A stretch of 64,000 bases of DNA, from positions 62,001-126,000 of the forward strand of contig CALARU010000312.1 of assembly GCA_937888715.1 (NCBI GenBank), read 5' to 3'. Under the pieces are notes generated by a model that saw nothing but the letters and a program-made list of their open reading frames with translations, did not search any database and was not told the DNA's origin. Below, one piece after another: positions 1 to 9,353 of the stretch. The DNA is from an uncultured Planctomycetaceae bacterium (GTDB taxonomy: Bacteria; Planctomycetota; Planctomycetia; Gemmatales; Gemmataceae). How positions within the stretch are numbered: the first letter of the stretch is position 1; each line of letters starts with the position of its first letter. A program made the translations under genes and the position numbers.

Positions 1-467
1 TCGCTGGTCTGGCCAATCATTGCGATCCCTAGAGTGCGCAATATTTTATCGAAGGAGTTAAGATCTAGACGAACATTAAACCCCGGGATCGATTCGAGTT
101 TATCAAGCGTGCCCCCGGTATGGCCAAGCCCGCGCCCTGAAATCATGGGAACATAAACACCACACGCTGCAGCAAGTGGCCCAAGAATGATGGAGGTTTT
201 GTCGCCCACGCCCCCGGTACTGTGCTTGTCGATCACAGGGCCAGGGAGATCGGGCCAGGAAAGGATTTTTCCAGAACTAGCCATGAGTTGGGTGAGATTT
301 GAGGTTTCGCGTGTGGTCATGCCTTCGAAAAAAATAGCCATTAACATTGCTGATAGCTGGTATTCGGGCCATGTACCCTTAGCCGCCCCGGTGACAAAGC
401 TTTTAAGTTCAGATTCCGAAAGAGTAAACCCCTCTCTCTTTTTTCTGATAAGTTCCGGGATAAGCAT
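1..467 (-). CDS. deoA: Thymidine/pyrimidine-nucleoside phosphorylase, N-terminal part (cut by window edge)
   Basis: The enzyme cleaves thymidine or uridine with phosphate to the free base and (deoxy)ribose-1-phosphate, in cytosolic nucleoside salvage. About 155 residues are visible, reading off the left edge. The sequence begins MLIPELIRKKREG and carries the family phosphate/nucleoside-binding signature KHSTGGVGDKTS near residues 85-96, followed by VPMISGRGLGHTGGTLDKLE, which is nearly invariant in this family. The ATG has GGAAGGA about 8 nt upstream. It is divergent from the efflux genes with about 110 bp between. Whether it is DeoA or the broader-specificity Pdp type cannot be decided from the N-terminus alone. 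No sign of damage in the visible part. Confidence 0.93.
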   Translation of the reverse strand, partial: MLIPELIRKKREGFTLSESELKSFVTGAAKGTWPEYQLSAMLMAIFFEGMTTRETSNLTQLMASSGKILSWPDLPGPVIDKHSTGGVGDKTSIILGPLAAACGVYVPMISGRGLGHTGGTLDKLESIPGFNVRLDLNSFDKILRTLGIAMIGQTS

Positions 468-580
468 TCTTTAAAATCCTTCCATTAAAAATGGCAAGCC
501 CGTGTTTATTATTATTCAGTAAAGAGGTATCATCGTAACTTGAAGAGGAAATTAAAGCGATCTCCAAACGGATGTAAATC

Positions 581-1948
581 ATGGAACCTGGCATAGTAGT
601 TAAAAAAAACAAAGTACTGGAAGTAATATATTTTCTTACCGAATCGATTCCCACCTTGTTGGTAAGTGCGGGGTTGTTGGGTATTGGATATTGGGGCGCC
701 ACCACCGAATGGACATTTAAATTTCCGGGCAGTGCGGAGTCAGAAAATAAAAGCCAGGAAGAATCAAAAGAAGCTGACGCTTCTCTTTGGAAGGTGGAGG
801 GGGGTGTAGATAAGACAAACCCTTACGAAAAAGCAACTCTTACTGCGCCAAGCAAAGAAGTATTGGATCTTTCCGAATTGGGATTCCTAACAATTGAATC
901 GCAAGCTCTTATTCAAACCATTTCTGGGACGGGGTACATTGAATTTGATTCGCTCAGAAAGGGTAGCATCAGCTCTAAGGCTCCTGGTGTGGTATCTCGG
1001 ATTTTGAAAAAGCAGGGGGATAAAGTTTTGAAAGGTGAAACGATTGCACTCATTGATTCTCCTGATGTAGGTAAAGCCAAAACAGATTTTATGCAATCAC
1101 TGGTGCTGAAGGATAACCGGAAAAAATCCATGGAACGGGGCCAGTTAGCAGCGGCAGTCATCCCGGAAAGGCAGATTCGAGAATTGGAAATGGTATTCAG
1201 GGAAATCGAAATCAAGCTGCTTGCTGATTTGCAGACACTCATCAATTTTGGATTTACTATTGAAACGATGGATTATAAAAACCTTTCTGATGCAGATATC
1301 TTTAAAAAGATTTGCGAAATCGGTATCCCAGAATCCATTATCAAGGAGCACAAAGGTTCGCTCTCTGCTAATCTGCTTCCCCTAAAAGCCCCTTTCGATG
1401 GCCAGATTATTGCCGTGATTAAAGGCTTAGGTGAAAATGTTGGCCCCGCAGATGCCCAGTGCATTCTGGCAGATGCTTCCAAACTTGTCCTGATTTTTAA
1501 TCTTCCCTTGGAAGCAGTTCAGTTGGTGAAGGTTGGTCAAGATTTTCGATTCAAGGCGGAACTTGTTGAAGACCAGATCATCACGGGGAAAATAGATTGG
1601 GTCTCACCCGAGCTTGATGATAAAACCCACACGGTAAAGGTGCGTGCTTCTTTTGCCAACCCTGATGGAAAGGTACGCCCAAATACTTTTGGAAAAGGCG
1701 ATATTCAAGTCGGGAAACAAGCGAAAGCAATAATTGTCCCAGATTCCTGTATTCAATACATGAGTAACAAACCTTTTGTTTTTGTCCGATTGGATGACCT
1801 TTCGTTTCAAGCAAAAGCAGTGGAGCTTGGGATTCGCAATGGTGATAAAATGCAAATCACCAAAGGTCTTTTAGCGGGCGAAACGGTTGTCTTTACTGGT
1901 TCGAACATGTTGCGCGCAGAGCTTCTCTCGAAACTAGAAGTGCAGTAA
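581..1948 (+). CDS. RND efflux periplasmic adaptor (CusB/CzcB, HlyD-like)
   Basis: A 455-residue membrane-fusion protein that would link an inner-membrane RND pump to an outer-membrane channel. A hydrophobic segment near residues 24-40 (TLLVSAGLLGIGYWGATTEW) anchors it. A split lipoyl/barrel-sandwich region follows around residues 130-165 (GSISSKAPGVVSRILKKQGD) and 270-290 (LKAPFDGQIIAVIKGLGENV), flanking a helical hairpin; a beta-barrel and a membrane-proximal domain end the protein (GLLAGETVVFTGSNMLRAEL). It lies 23 nt upstream of the pump gene, so the two form an operon. Metal specificity cannot be read from the adaptor; no Met-rich N-terminal copper site as in E. coli CusB is apparent. 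Confidence 0.88.
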   Translation: MEPGIVVKKNKVLEVIYFLTESIPTLLVSAGLLGIGYWGATTEWTFKFPGSAESENKSQEESKEADASLWKVEGGVDKTNPYEKATLTAPSKEVLDLSELGFLTIESQALIQTISGTGYIEFDSLRKGSISSKAPGVVSRILKKQGDKVLKGETIALIDSPDVGKAKTDFMQSLVLKDNRKKSMERGQLAAAVIPERQIRELEMVFREIEIKLLADLQTLINFGFTIETMDYKNLSDADIFKKICEIGIPESIIKEHKGSLSANLLPLKAPFDGQIIAVIKGLGENVGPADAQCILADASKLVLIFNLPLEAVQLVKVGQDFRFKAELVEDQIITGKIDWVSPELDDKTHTVKVRASFANPDGKVRPNTFGKGDIQVGKQAKAIIVPDSCIQYMSNKPFVFVRLDDLSFQAKAVELGIRNGDKMQITKGLLAGETVVFTGSNMLRAELLSKLEVQ

Positions 1949-1971
1949 TTTAATAATTTAGGCGCAAAAAA

Positions 1972-4900
1972 ATGATTGATGTAATTCTTAAACTTTCGCT
2001 TAAATACCGAATTTTCGTTGTCTTGGGGATGCTGGTTTTTGCAGCTTTTTCGCTCTGGATGCTACCATCGCTGACTATCGATGCTTTTCCTGATACCACC
2101 CCCGTTCAAGTTCAAATCAATACCTATGCAATAGGCCTTGCTGCTGAAGAAGTGGAAAGGCAGGTGACCTTTCCCATTGAGCAGGAAATCAATGGTATGC
2201 CCAAACTTAATCAATTGAGATCATTATCGAAATTTGGATTATCCCAGGTGACCGTAACCTTTGAGGATGGGACAAACATTTATTTTGCCCGCCAGCAAGT
2301 TACCGAACGCATAAATAATGCAGTCCTACCAGCAGGGGTGGTAAAACCAACCCTAGGCCCAGTCGCCACCGGTTTAGGCGAAGTTCTCCATTTCATGGTG
2401 CAGCCTGCTTCGCCTGAAACAAGCTTGACAGATGTGCGAACTTTTTTTGATTGGGTAGTTAAGCCCAGCCTCCGGAAAGTCCCCGGAGTCGCAGAAATCA
2501 ATGCTTGGGGTGGCGAAAAAAAACAATACCAGATACGCATTGACCCTGATAGGCTGATTACTTACGACATTTCTTTTGAGCAAGTGGTTGATGCCATCAA
2601 GGCCACCAACATGAATGCTGGGGGAAGCAATATTAACCGGGGGACGGAAACTCTAATCGTCCAGGGAATAGCCCGAACTACAACCTTGGATGAAATCCGC
2701 AATATCGTGGTGGGTATCAAGAAAGACATTCCAATTCAGGTTTCAGATGTTGCTGTCGTAATGGTTGGAAATGACAGCAGATTGGGTGCGATCAGTTACA
2801 TGGGAAAAGGTGAAAGCGTGATGGGCCTAGGTTTTATGCTGATCGGGGAAAGTAGCAATGATGTTACCCACCGGCTTAAGGATAAATATGAAACAATTAA
2901 GGCCAACCTTCCCAAAGATATCAAAATGGATATTGCCTATGACCGCACCGAGTTGGTGGACAAAGTGATCGGTACGGTAAGAGGGAATTTGTTTGAAGGT
3001 GGCCTTCTGGTGATAGCCATTCTCTTTATTTTTTTGGGGAACCTGAGGGCGGGGATTGTAGTTGCAACTGCAATTCCGTTTTCTATGTTTTTTGCATTCA
3101 ATGGAATGATGGCGTTTGGGATCGCAGGAAGTTTATTAAGCTTGGGTGCAATCGATTTTGGGATGGTTGTGGATAGTTCTGTGGTTTTGGTAGAGCACCT
3201 TATGAGTAGGATGGGGGAGGAAGGCGCAGAAAAACGCAACCGACTCGAACTTATTTACGAAGCTGCAATGGAAGTGCGAATGCCCACCCTTTTTGGTGAG
3301 TTAATTATTATCATTGTTTATCTTCCAATTTTGACACTCGAGGGCGTTGAAGGAAAGTTGTTCAGGCCAATGGCCCTTACCGTTGTTTTCGCCCTTGTAG
3401 GTTCCTTGATTTTATCATTAACTCTTATCCCCGCACTTGCCTCGCTGCTTTTGCCCAAGAAAATGAGCCATTCAGTCCCTATTGTTGTTCGAATTGCGAT
3501 TTGGATTTATAAACCCTTATTGAAGTTGGTTTTGAGATTCCGCATTGCTGCAATTCTGATGGTGGTGTGTGTAAGTTTGGTGGCAGTCATGATGGCCAGA
3601 TCGCTTGGATCAGAGTTTATTCCGAAACTTTCGGAGGGTGCGATTGTAATCAATATTTTTAGGCCTGTTGGCACAAGTATCCAAGAAGCAGTGCGTTACA
3701 ATACCAAGTTGGAAAAGATGGTTCTCGCAGCCTTCCCTGATGAAGTAAAAAGGGTTTGGAGCAGACTGGGTTCGCCTGAAGTTGCAACCGACCCAATGGG
3801 CCCTGAAGAAACGGATTTTTTTATTACACTTAATCCCCGAGAGAAATGGACTAAAGCCAAGACACAGGAAGAGCTAATAGGCCTTGTTGATGAATTAATG
3901 AAGCCCTTGATTGGTCAGGAATATTCGTTTACGCAACCCATTGAGCAGCGGGTGAATGAAATGATTTCCGGAGTGCGTGCGGATGTTGCTGTCAAAATAT
4001 TTGGAGATGATTTTGAGGTGCTGAAGAAGAAAGCAGAACAGGTTGAACAAATATTAAAAAACATCCAAGGTGCTGAAGATATACTTGTAGAGCCCGTGAG
4101 CGGGCAGCCAGTGTTGCAGATTAAATTGAAGCAGGAACAACTTGCGATTCATGGTCTTGCTGCCAAAAATGTGCTGCAACATATCGAAACCTTGGGCAGT
4201 CAGCCTTTGGGCGAAATTCTCGAGGGGGAACAACGGTTTCCTTTGGTTGCAAAGTTTCCTGATAATCTCAGATCTAGACCAGAAGCTGTGGGGGCATTAA
4301 TCGTGACAACTGCGAGTGGTGAAAAAATCCCTCTTGCAGGAATTGCAGATATCCAAGAAATTCGCGGACCTTCAAGAATATCTAGAGAGTGGGGGCAGCG
4401 CAGAATAACCATTCAGTGCAATGTTCGAAATCGTGATGTGGGAAGCTTTGTTAATGAAGCGCAGAAGCAAATCAAAACCAAGGTGAGTTTTCCCACAAGC
4501 AGATATAGGGTCGAATGGGGCGGGCAATTCGAACAACTTGCTGCTGCCAAATCCAGACTTGCAGTAATCGTTCCCATTTCACTTTTGATGATTATCTTTC
4601 TTCTTTATCTTACCTATCGAAATATGACCGATACCCTGATTGTTTTTACATCAGTGCCCCTGGCATGCATAGGCGGTGTTGCTGCACTTTGGTTCCGCCA
4701 GATGCCTTTTTCTATATCGGCTGCAGTTGGATTCATCGCCCTTTTTGGCCTTGGGGTCCTTAACGGCATGCTGCTGGTTACTTTTATCAGGCAGTTAAGG
4801 GCGGAAGGGATGGCGTTATTGCAAGCAATAGAAAACGCAGGTGTAACGCGCCTTCGAGCTGTTTTAATGACCGCATTAGTCGCAGGCTTTGGCTTTATTC

Positions 4901-5061
4901 CGATGGCTTTTAGCGATGGAGTTGGTGCAGAGGTTCAAAAGCCCCTTGCAAGTGTTGTGATTGGTGGCGTAATAAGCAGCAGCGCCCTGACCCTTTTTAT
5001 TCTTCCCGTAATCTATTCTTTCTTTGCACCTAAAAAAGTTCCACCTTTGGAGACAAAATAG
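1972..5061 (+). CDS. Heavy-metal efflux RND transporter, CusA/CzcA family
   Basis: A 1029-residue inner-membrane proton antiporter of the HME-RND type. The N-terminus (first membrane helix, then IDAFPDTTPVQVQINT) and the two porter-domain halves are complete, giving the usual family length. The transmembrane helix 4 motif DFGMVVDSSVVLVEH at residues 395-409 carries the paired acidic residues of the CzcA-type proton relay (DFGxxVDxxVV), which favours divalent cations such as Co/Zn/Cd over monovalent Cu/Ag, although this is only a tendency. It is translated from the adaptor mRNA after a short gap. No outer-membrane TolC/CusC-type factor is found on either side within the window, so that component must be encoded elsewhere or lie outside. 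Confidence 0.93.
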   Translation: MIDVILKLSLKYRIFVVLGMLVFAAFSLWMLPSLTIDAFPDTTPVQVQINTYAIGLAAEEVERQVTFPIEQEINGMPKLNQLRSLSKFGLSQVTVTFEDGTNIYFARQQVTERINNAVLPAGVVKPTLGPVATGLGEVLHFMVQPASPETSLTDVRTFFDWVVKPSLRKVPGVAEINAWGGEKKQYQIRIDPDRLITYDISFEQVVDAIKATNMNAGGSNINRGTETLIVQGIARTTTLDEIRNIVVGIKKDIPIQVSDVAVVMVGNDSRLGAISYMGKGESVMGLGFMLIGESSNDVTHRLKDKYETIKANLPKDIKMDIAYDRTELVDKVIGTVRGNLFEGGLLVIAILFIFLGNLRAGIVVATAIPFSMFFAFNGMMAFGIAGSLLSLGAIDFGMVVDSSVVLVEHLMSRMGEEGAEKRNRLELIYEAAMEVRMPTLFGELIIIIVYLPILTLEGVEGKLFRPMALTVVFALVGSLILSLTLIPALASLLLPKKMSHSVPIVVRIAIWIYKPLLKLVLRFRIAAILMVVCVSLVAVMMARSLGSEFIPKLSEGAIVINIFRPVGTSIQEAVRYNTKLEKMVLAAFPDEVKRVWSRLGSPEVATDPMGPEETDFFITLNPREKWTKAKTQEELIGLVDELMKPLIGQEYSFTQPIEQRVNEMISGVRADVAVKIFGDDFEVLKKKAEQVEQILKNIQGAEDILVEPVSGQPVLQIKLKQEQLAIHGLAAKNVLQHIETLGSQPLGEILEGEQRFPLVAKFPDNLRSRPEAVGALIVTTASGEKIPLAGIADIQEIRGPSRISREWGQRRITIQCNVRNRDVGSFVNEAQKQIKTKVSFPTSRYRVEWGGQFEQLAAAKSRLAVIVPISLLMIIFLLYLTYRNMTDTLIVFTSVPLACIGGVAALWFRQMPFSISAAVGFIALFGLGVLNGMLLVTFIRQLRAEGMALLQAIENAGVTRLRAVLMTALVAGFGFIPMAFSDGVGAEVQKPLASVVIGGVISSSALTLFILPVIYSFFAPKKVPPLETK

Positions 5062-5079
5062 GTTTTGAAAAGGATGATC

Positions 5080-5114
5080 CAAAGTTGAAGCAGATGAAAT
5101 AGAGCTCAACTTTG
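5080..5114. terminator. Hairpin between convergent genes, possible 3' end
   Basis: Arms caaagttga(a)gc and gctcaactttg form an 11-bp stem with one bulged base and a loop of about 12 nt, starting 18 nt after the pump stop codon. No U-tract follows on either strand, so it is a weak terminator candidate and may be an mRNA-stabilising 3' hairpin. Confidence 0.4.
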
Positions 5115-5157
5115 CATGGTTATATTCAGGTTGAAGTTTTAAAACCGACTAAATTTC

Positions 5158-5817
5158 TTAGTCATCGTCCCCATCGGAATCGAAGGAGGAAGACTGGCTT
5201 TCCTCCGAAAGGTAGAAAATACGAATCTTGGCGCTGTCGCGCATTAAATCGATCCTGCCTATTTCAATTCGGTGGATTGGAAGCCCTGTCCTTAGTTTCA
5301 AATCTTCAATCAGTTGGTTTCGATTCTCAGGCTTGATCAATTCGATCTTTTCGTAAATGACCATCTGACTATTTTCGTGTGGCAGAGTTACTTTACGATC
5401 TAAAACAAAAGTTAAAAGCAGTAATACACCATTCGAAATAAGCAGCTCAGGTAATCCTGTGTCCAAACTGGAAAGAGCGTTTAATATCCCAATAGTGACG
5501 CTTGTGAGAAGGTAAGCCATTTCTCTGATGGGCACAGAAACCGATCGATAGCGGATGATGGAGAAAATCGCAAATAAGCCGAATGCAAAGCCTATCTTGA
5601 TGGTAGCGCTGCTAAGAAGATAGCAGATTATGAAATTGATGATGTTGAAAAGGAAGAAAGAAAAAAGAAAATCTTTGTTCCTATGTCTAGGATAATAAAT
5701 GATCCTGACGAGCAGAAAAATCACAAGGGCGTTCAGTGCGAAACGGAATCCGAATTCTGCTAAACGGGATCCGCCGAAATATACGTTGGCGCTAAGTGCT
5801 GGCTCTTCAAAATTCAT
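5158..5817 (-). CDS. DUF4956 membrane protein paired with the VTC-domain gene
   Basis: A 219-residue integral membrane protein. Several hydrophobic helices occupy residues 20-130; the block GFAFGLFAIFSIIRYRS then PIREMAYLL around residues 74-103 is the signature of DUF4956. The C-terminal third is a soluble alpha/beta tail ending in an acidic run (SSFDSDGDDD). Its start overlaps the end of the VTC-domain gene by 11 nt, which points to translational coupling. The same DUF4956-VTC pairing is known in other bacteria, and the usual suggestion is a role in inorganic polyphosphate synthesis or transport, but no reaction has been assigned to this protein. Confidence 0.85.
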   Translation of the reverse strand: MNFEEPALSANVYFGGSRLAEFGFRFALNALVIFLLVRIIYYPRHRNKDFLFSFFLFNIINFIICYLLSSATIKIGFAFGLFAIFSIIRYRSVSVPIREMAYLLTSVTIGILNALSSLDTGLPELLISNGVLLLLTFVLDRKVTLPHENSQMVIYEKIELIKPENRNQLIEDLKLRTGLPIHRIEIGRIDLMRDSAKIRIFYLSEESQSSSFDSDGDDD

Positions 5818-6619
5818 TTGTTTCCTTGTTTATTTTTGTAATCAATAGTAGTTCAGGTTTAAAGGCGTTGTGTTTGACCAATTCAAGGATTGCGGTGCCT
5901 GTTGCATACTTGCTAAATGAACCTTGCCTGATGCCAAGTTTTTTAATGGCTTCAATAAAAAGGCATTTTGGGGTTATGCGCCTGCTTTTCACTTCTGCAA
6001 CAACTAGGTTGGGAAGATCTTTAGCCTCCACCATATTTTCAAATCTAATATTCATGTCAAGTGTTACTTTGATATTTTCTGACTTGGATACCATGGTGAT
6101 ACGATCATAGGAAATGGTGATTTTTGGTTTTAGGCAATAATCTTGGTAACCAAGTGATGCAATGAGTTCAATCTGTGCTTGATTTAATTCAGGTAGAACA
6201 GCGGGTTCTTCGGTACGAATTTTTTCTGTTTTCTTTCTGGATGTCTTAAACTTTACTTCAAAGAAAACTTTCTGGATGTCGGTGTACTTGCGCCAGCGAA
6301 CTTTGATTCTTTCGGGTTTGCCATTATGGTGCATTAAGTAAAGCTTGAAATCATCCGTGTCGAGGTAGGTGCTTTCGTAATGAAAAACAGTCTGGTTTTT
6401 GATTTTCAGGACATGGTAGTTGGCAGCCATTTGACTAATAATGGATTCAAGTTTAGATCGGTGGAAAACAAACTTTGAGTCAAACCGGCCAAGCAGTTTC
6501 ATTTTGTCGAGGTCATCAAGAGAAATGGTGTTGAATGAATCAAAAAGCAAAGGCGATAATGTATAGCCTTTGATCGGTGGGGAATCTTGGTTGTCTTGGG
6601 TCGGTTCTTGTAGCATCAT
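5807..6619 (-). CDS. VTC-domain protein (polyphosphate polymerase-like)
   Basis: A 270-residue soluble protein matching the VTC domain, the catalytic tunnel fold of the yeast vacuolar transporter chaperone, which makes polyphosphate from ATP. Visible family features are GRFDSKFVFH near residue 44, the basic strand KPERIKVRWRKY, the FFEVKFKTSRKKTEKIRTEE segment with alternating Lys/Arg and Glu typical of triphosphate-tunnel enzymes, and EVKSRR near residue 220. It is upstream of and overlaps the DUF4956 membrane gene, so the two probably work together at the membrane. Polyphosphate synthesis is inferred from fold family only; some bacterial VTC proteins may act on other substrates. Confidence 0.85.
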   Translation of the reverse strand: MMLQEPTQDNQDSPPIKGYTLSPLLFDSFNTISLDDLDKMKLLGRFDSKFVFHRSKLESIISQMAANYHVLKIKNQTVFHYESTYLDTDDFKLYLMHHNGKPERIKVRWRKYTDIQKVFFEVKFKTSRKKTEKIRTEEPAVLPELNQAQIELIASLGYQDYCLKPKITISYDRITMVSKSENIKVTLDMNIRFENMVEAKDLPNLVVAEVKSRRITPKCLFIEAIKKLGIRQGSFSKYATGTAILELVKHNAFKPELLLITKINKETNEF

Positions 6620-6658
6620 GCTTTCAGGTTGATTAAGTAATTCTGTGACAGTTCTACA

Positions 6659-7624
6659 CTATTCGCCATCATGCTTGCGGGGTTTATCCTCTTCATAGGC
6701 ATTCAGAATTTTCTGAACAAGAGGATTTCGTACTATATCAGCTTCTCCTAAATGTATAATTTTAATTCTATCAATATTTTTCAAACGGTTCAAAGCATCT
6801 GTTAATCCGCTTTTAGTATGAGGGGGTAAATCGACTTGGGTTATATCCCCAGTGACGATAACTTTTGAGCCATAACCCATTCGAGTAAGAAACATTTTCA
6901 TTTGTGAAACGGTGGTATTCTGAGCTTCATCCATGATGATGACAGCTTGGTTGAGAGTTCGCCCGCGCATGTAAGCAAGAGGTGCGATTTCTATGATATC
7001 GTTTTCGAGATATCGTTTAACTTGATCGGGATCCATCATGTCGTTAAGCGCATCGAAAAGAGGGCGCAGATACGGATTGACTTTGGCTGCAATATCGCCT
7101 GGTAGAAATCCAAGTCGTTCCCCCGCTTCGACTGCGGGCCTGACAAGAACAATTTTTTTGATCAAACCCTGCCTTAAATTGCTGACTGCCATTGCAACTG
7201 CGAGCCAAGTTTTGCCTGTGCCTGCAGGTCCAACGCAAACCGTAAGATCATTATCAAGCATGGCTTTGACATAAATGGCTTGCCCATCGGTTCGAGGGCG
7301 CAAGAATTTGCCTACAGAATCGGGGAGCTTTTCGGAGTTATGCGCAGGACTGATTCTGTCGCCCCCGGAATGAACCACTTCGATAATGGTCCGAACTTCT
7401 TCCAAAGAAAGAGTTCCCTCATGCCTGAGGCTTTCGCGCATGCGAGAAATAATTCTTGAAGCCTGATCGATTTGTTCCTGAGTTCCTTTGAAAAGAAGTT
7501 GATCGCCCCGACCTAAGACTTGCATATCCAAGGCCTGTCTGATTTCTTTCAAGAATTGATCCCTATTGCCGGAAAGGAGAACGGATTCTTCTCTGCTATC
7601 AAGAGGGATGGCTAAGTCTATCAT
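6659..7624 (-). CDS. phoH: PhoH-like ATPase
   Basis: A 321-residue cytosolic P-loop ATPase of the PhoH family. The Walker A motif GPAGTGKT is at residues 132-139 and the Walker B motif MDEAQNT at 231-237, followed by the sensor-like VTGDITQVDLP. An N-terminal KH-like region (residues 10-75) precedes the ATPase, as in PhoH proteins associated with RNA metabolism. Its neighbours are cdsA 14 nt upstream and the VTC gene downstream, all on one strand. In many genomes phoH lies with ybeY; here no ybeY follows. Function is probably RNA-related, known only at family level. Confidence 0.93.
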   Translation of the reverse strand: MIDLAIPLDSREESVLLSGNRDQFLKEIRQALDMQVLGRGDQLLFKGTQEQIDQASRIISRMRESLRHEGTLSLEEVRTIIEVVHSGGDRISPAHNSEKLPDSVGKFLRPRTDGQAIYVKAMLDNDLTVCVGPAGTGKTWLAVAMAVSNLRQGLIKKIVLVRPAVEAGERLGFLPGDIAAKVNPYLRPLFDALNDMMDPDQVKRYLENDIIEIAPLAYMRGRTLNQAVIIMDEAQNTTVSQMKMFLTRMGYGSKVIVTGDITQVDLPPHTKSGLTDALNRLKNIDRIKIIHLGEADIVRNPLVQKILNAYEEDKPRKHDGE

Positions 7625-7638
7625 TCAGAGTTCCTGAT

Positions 7639-8496
7639 TTAATAAAGGAAAAAAAGCCAGGCAATAGGCCCGATTAATAAAAGCGAATCGAGTAAGTCAA
7701 GAATGCCTCCAAAGCCTGGAATTACTTGGGAAGCATCTTTAGTGCTGAGATCGCGTTTAATAAGGCTTTCGACGAGGTCAGCGAAAACCCCACCTAACCC
7801 AATGATAACGCCAAAAGCAAGCGATGCAAGGGTACAGCAAAGAGGTGTATTTGGGAAAAATTTAGTCCATATAAAAGCGATCCCAGCAGAGAATAAAATG
7901 CCCCCAACAAACCCTTCCCACGTCTTCTTGGGGCTTAGCAAGGGGGTCATCAGATGCTTGCCGAAAAGCTTACCTGTGAAGTAAGCTCCAATATCGCAGC
8001 ACTTCGTTACAGTGATGGTAATCCCCAGGCAATAAAGACCTATGTACGGGCTAATCTCAGATCCTATCCATCGAAGTTGAATCAAGAAGCTGGGTAAAAG
8101 GCCCAGATAAACAATGATAAAAGCAGAGAGAGAAAGATTATTAGTACTAACGCCTGGAGAGCGGAATTTGAACATTTCTATCAAGATAAGAAGGAAGTAA
8201 AAAGCAATCGCAGTGCCCCCGGTTATCTGCCAAGAATGATATGCAGGCGGAAGCAAATTAGAGTGCGGGATCCAGTTTGAAGTAAGAATTGCAGAAACTG
8301 CCAGCATCAGAAGACTTTTACTGGGGGTGAGATCATGACTTTTGAAGAGTTCAAGTAATTCTCTGGTAGCTAAAAAGCCACCGCTAACACAAATGAGCAG
8401 TAAAAAAGGATACCAAGGCGCAAGAAAAAGGTCAGCTACCAAAGCGCTAGACATCGCCCCAACAAGCAAAATACCAACGATGATTCTTTTCTTCAT
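7639..8496 (-). CDS. cdsA: Phosphatidate cytidylyltransferase
   Basis: CdsA converts phosphatidic acid and CTP to CDP-diacylglycerol in the inner membrane, the branch point of phospholipid synthesis. The 285-residue protein has about eight hydrophobic helices and ends with the family signature around residues 230-270: ESLIKRDLSTKDASQVIPG then FGGILDLLDS. The usual H-G-G and D-R-x-D of the signature are F-G-G and D-L-L-D here, so two normally conserved positions vary while the K-R-D..K-D core is kept. It sits 58 bp after uppS, a very common order in bacteria. Confidence 0.9.
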   Translation of the reverse strand: MKKRIIVGILLVGAMSSALVADLFLAPWYPFLLLICVSGGFLATRELLELFKSHDLTPSKSLLMLAVSAILTSNWIPHSNLLPPAYHSWQITGGTAIAFYFLLILIEMFKFRSPGVSTNNLSLSAFIIVYLGLLPSFLIQLRWIGSEISPYIGLYCLGITITVTKCCDIGAYFTGKLFGKHLMTPLLSPKKTWEGFVGGILFSAGIAFIWTKFFPNTPLCCTLASLAFGVIIGLGGVFADLVESLIKRDLSTKDASQVIPGFGGILDLLDSLLLIGPIAWLFFLY

Positions 8497-8554
8497 GGTA
8501 TCTTGATACCAGAAAAATGAGAAACAAGCTTAATAGAAAATGCTAGGTATCGCA

Positions 8555-9289
8555 TTAACTTTTGAGGCCTCCGAAGCGCCTTTCCCGTTTGGAATAATCA
8601 CTCAAGGAGGCGTGCAATGTTGCAATATCGAAGTCGGGCCAAGGCTTTTCAGTAACCCATATCTCGGCATAAGATATCTGCCAGAGTAAAAAATTACTGA
8701 CTCGCATTTCGCCCGCAGTGCGAATGAGAAGATCAGGATCGGGCATACCGTTGGTGTTTAACGAAGAAGAAATTACTGATTCATCAATGCTATTAACGGA
8801 AATTGAACCATCTTTAATAAGAGATGCGATCTTTTGGACAGCATCAACGATTTCTTGTCTGCCCCCGTAATTGATCGCCAAGCATAACCCCATCCCCGTG
8901 TTATCCCTGCAAACTCTGATCGTTTCATCGATTTCATGCTGGACAGAACTAGGCAGCATTTCTTTTCTGCCGATGGTGCTGAAACGGATATTCTTTTCTA
9001 GAAGAAGAGGCCTTTCTTGAACTAGGTAGCATTCAAGAAGTTGCATGAGGAAATCAAGTTCAGGCTGAGGCCTTTTCCAGTTCTCACTGCTGAAACAAAA
9101 AAGGGTGAGTTGGTGTATGCCAATGCGGGAACATTCTTCAACAATGGTTCTGACAGTTTGCATGCCTTGCGCATGGCCTTCAACCCGTGGTAATCCCTTA
9201 AGCTTAGCCCATCTGCCATTACCATCCATGATGATTGCAATATGTGCGGGTAGCCTAGACGGATCGAACTCTCCCAAAGGGGAATCCAT
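8555..9289 (-). CDS. uppS: Undecaprenyl diphosphate synthase (isoprenyl transferase)
   Basis: A cis-prenyltransferase that builds the C55 carrier lipid for peptidoglycan from farnesyl-PP and isopentenyl-PP. Near the N-terminus is HIAIIMDGNGRWAK with the catalytic Asp and the P-loop Arg; FSSENWKRP and, near the end, DLLIRTAGEMRVSNFLLWQ are the other conserved blocks. I start at the ATG that gives MDSPLGEFDP and 244 residues, close to the family length. The reading frame stays open upstream into purA, but those residues have no family counterpart. The start lacks a clear Shine-Dalgarno. It lies between purA and cdsA. Confidence 0.93.
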   Translation of the reverse strand: MDSPLGEFDPSRLPAHIAIIMDGNGRWAKLKGLPRVEGHAQGMQTVRTIVEECSRIGIHQLTLFCFSSENWKRPQPELDFLMQLLECYLVQERPLLLEKNIRFSTIGRKEMLPSSVQHEIDETIRVCRDNTGMGLCLAINYGGRQEIVDAVQKIASLIKDGSISVNSIDESVISSSLNTNGMPDPDLLIRTAGEMRVSNFLLWQISYAEIWVTEKPWPDFDIATLHASLSDYSKRERRFGGLKS

Positions 9290-9353
9290 GTTAGAAGTTT
9301 TCTGAATAGTCTGAGACCTAGTCAAATAAGGCACTCCCGCAACTAAAGTCGTT

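Noticed and set aside
187-474. A plus-strand reading frame at the left edge
   Set aside because: It is the antisense of the deoA frame, which has clear family motifs.
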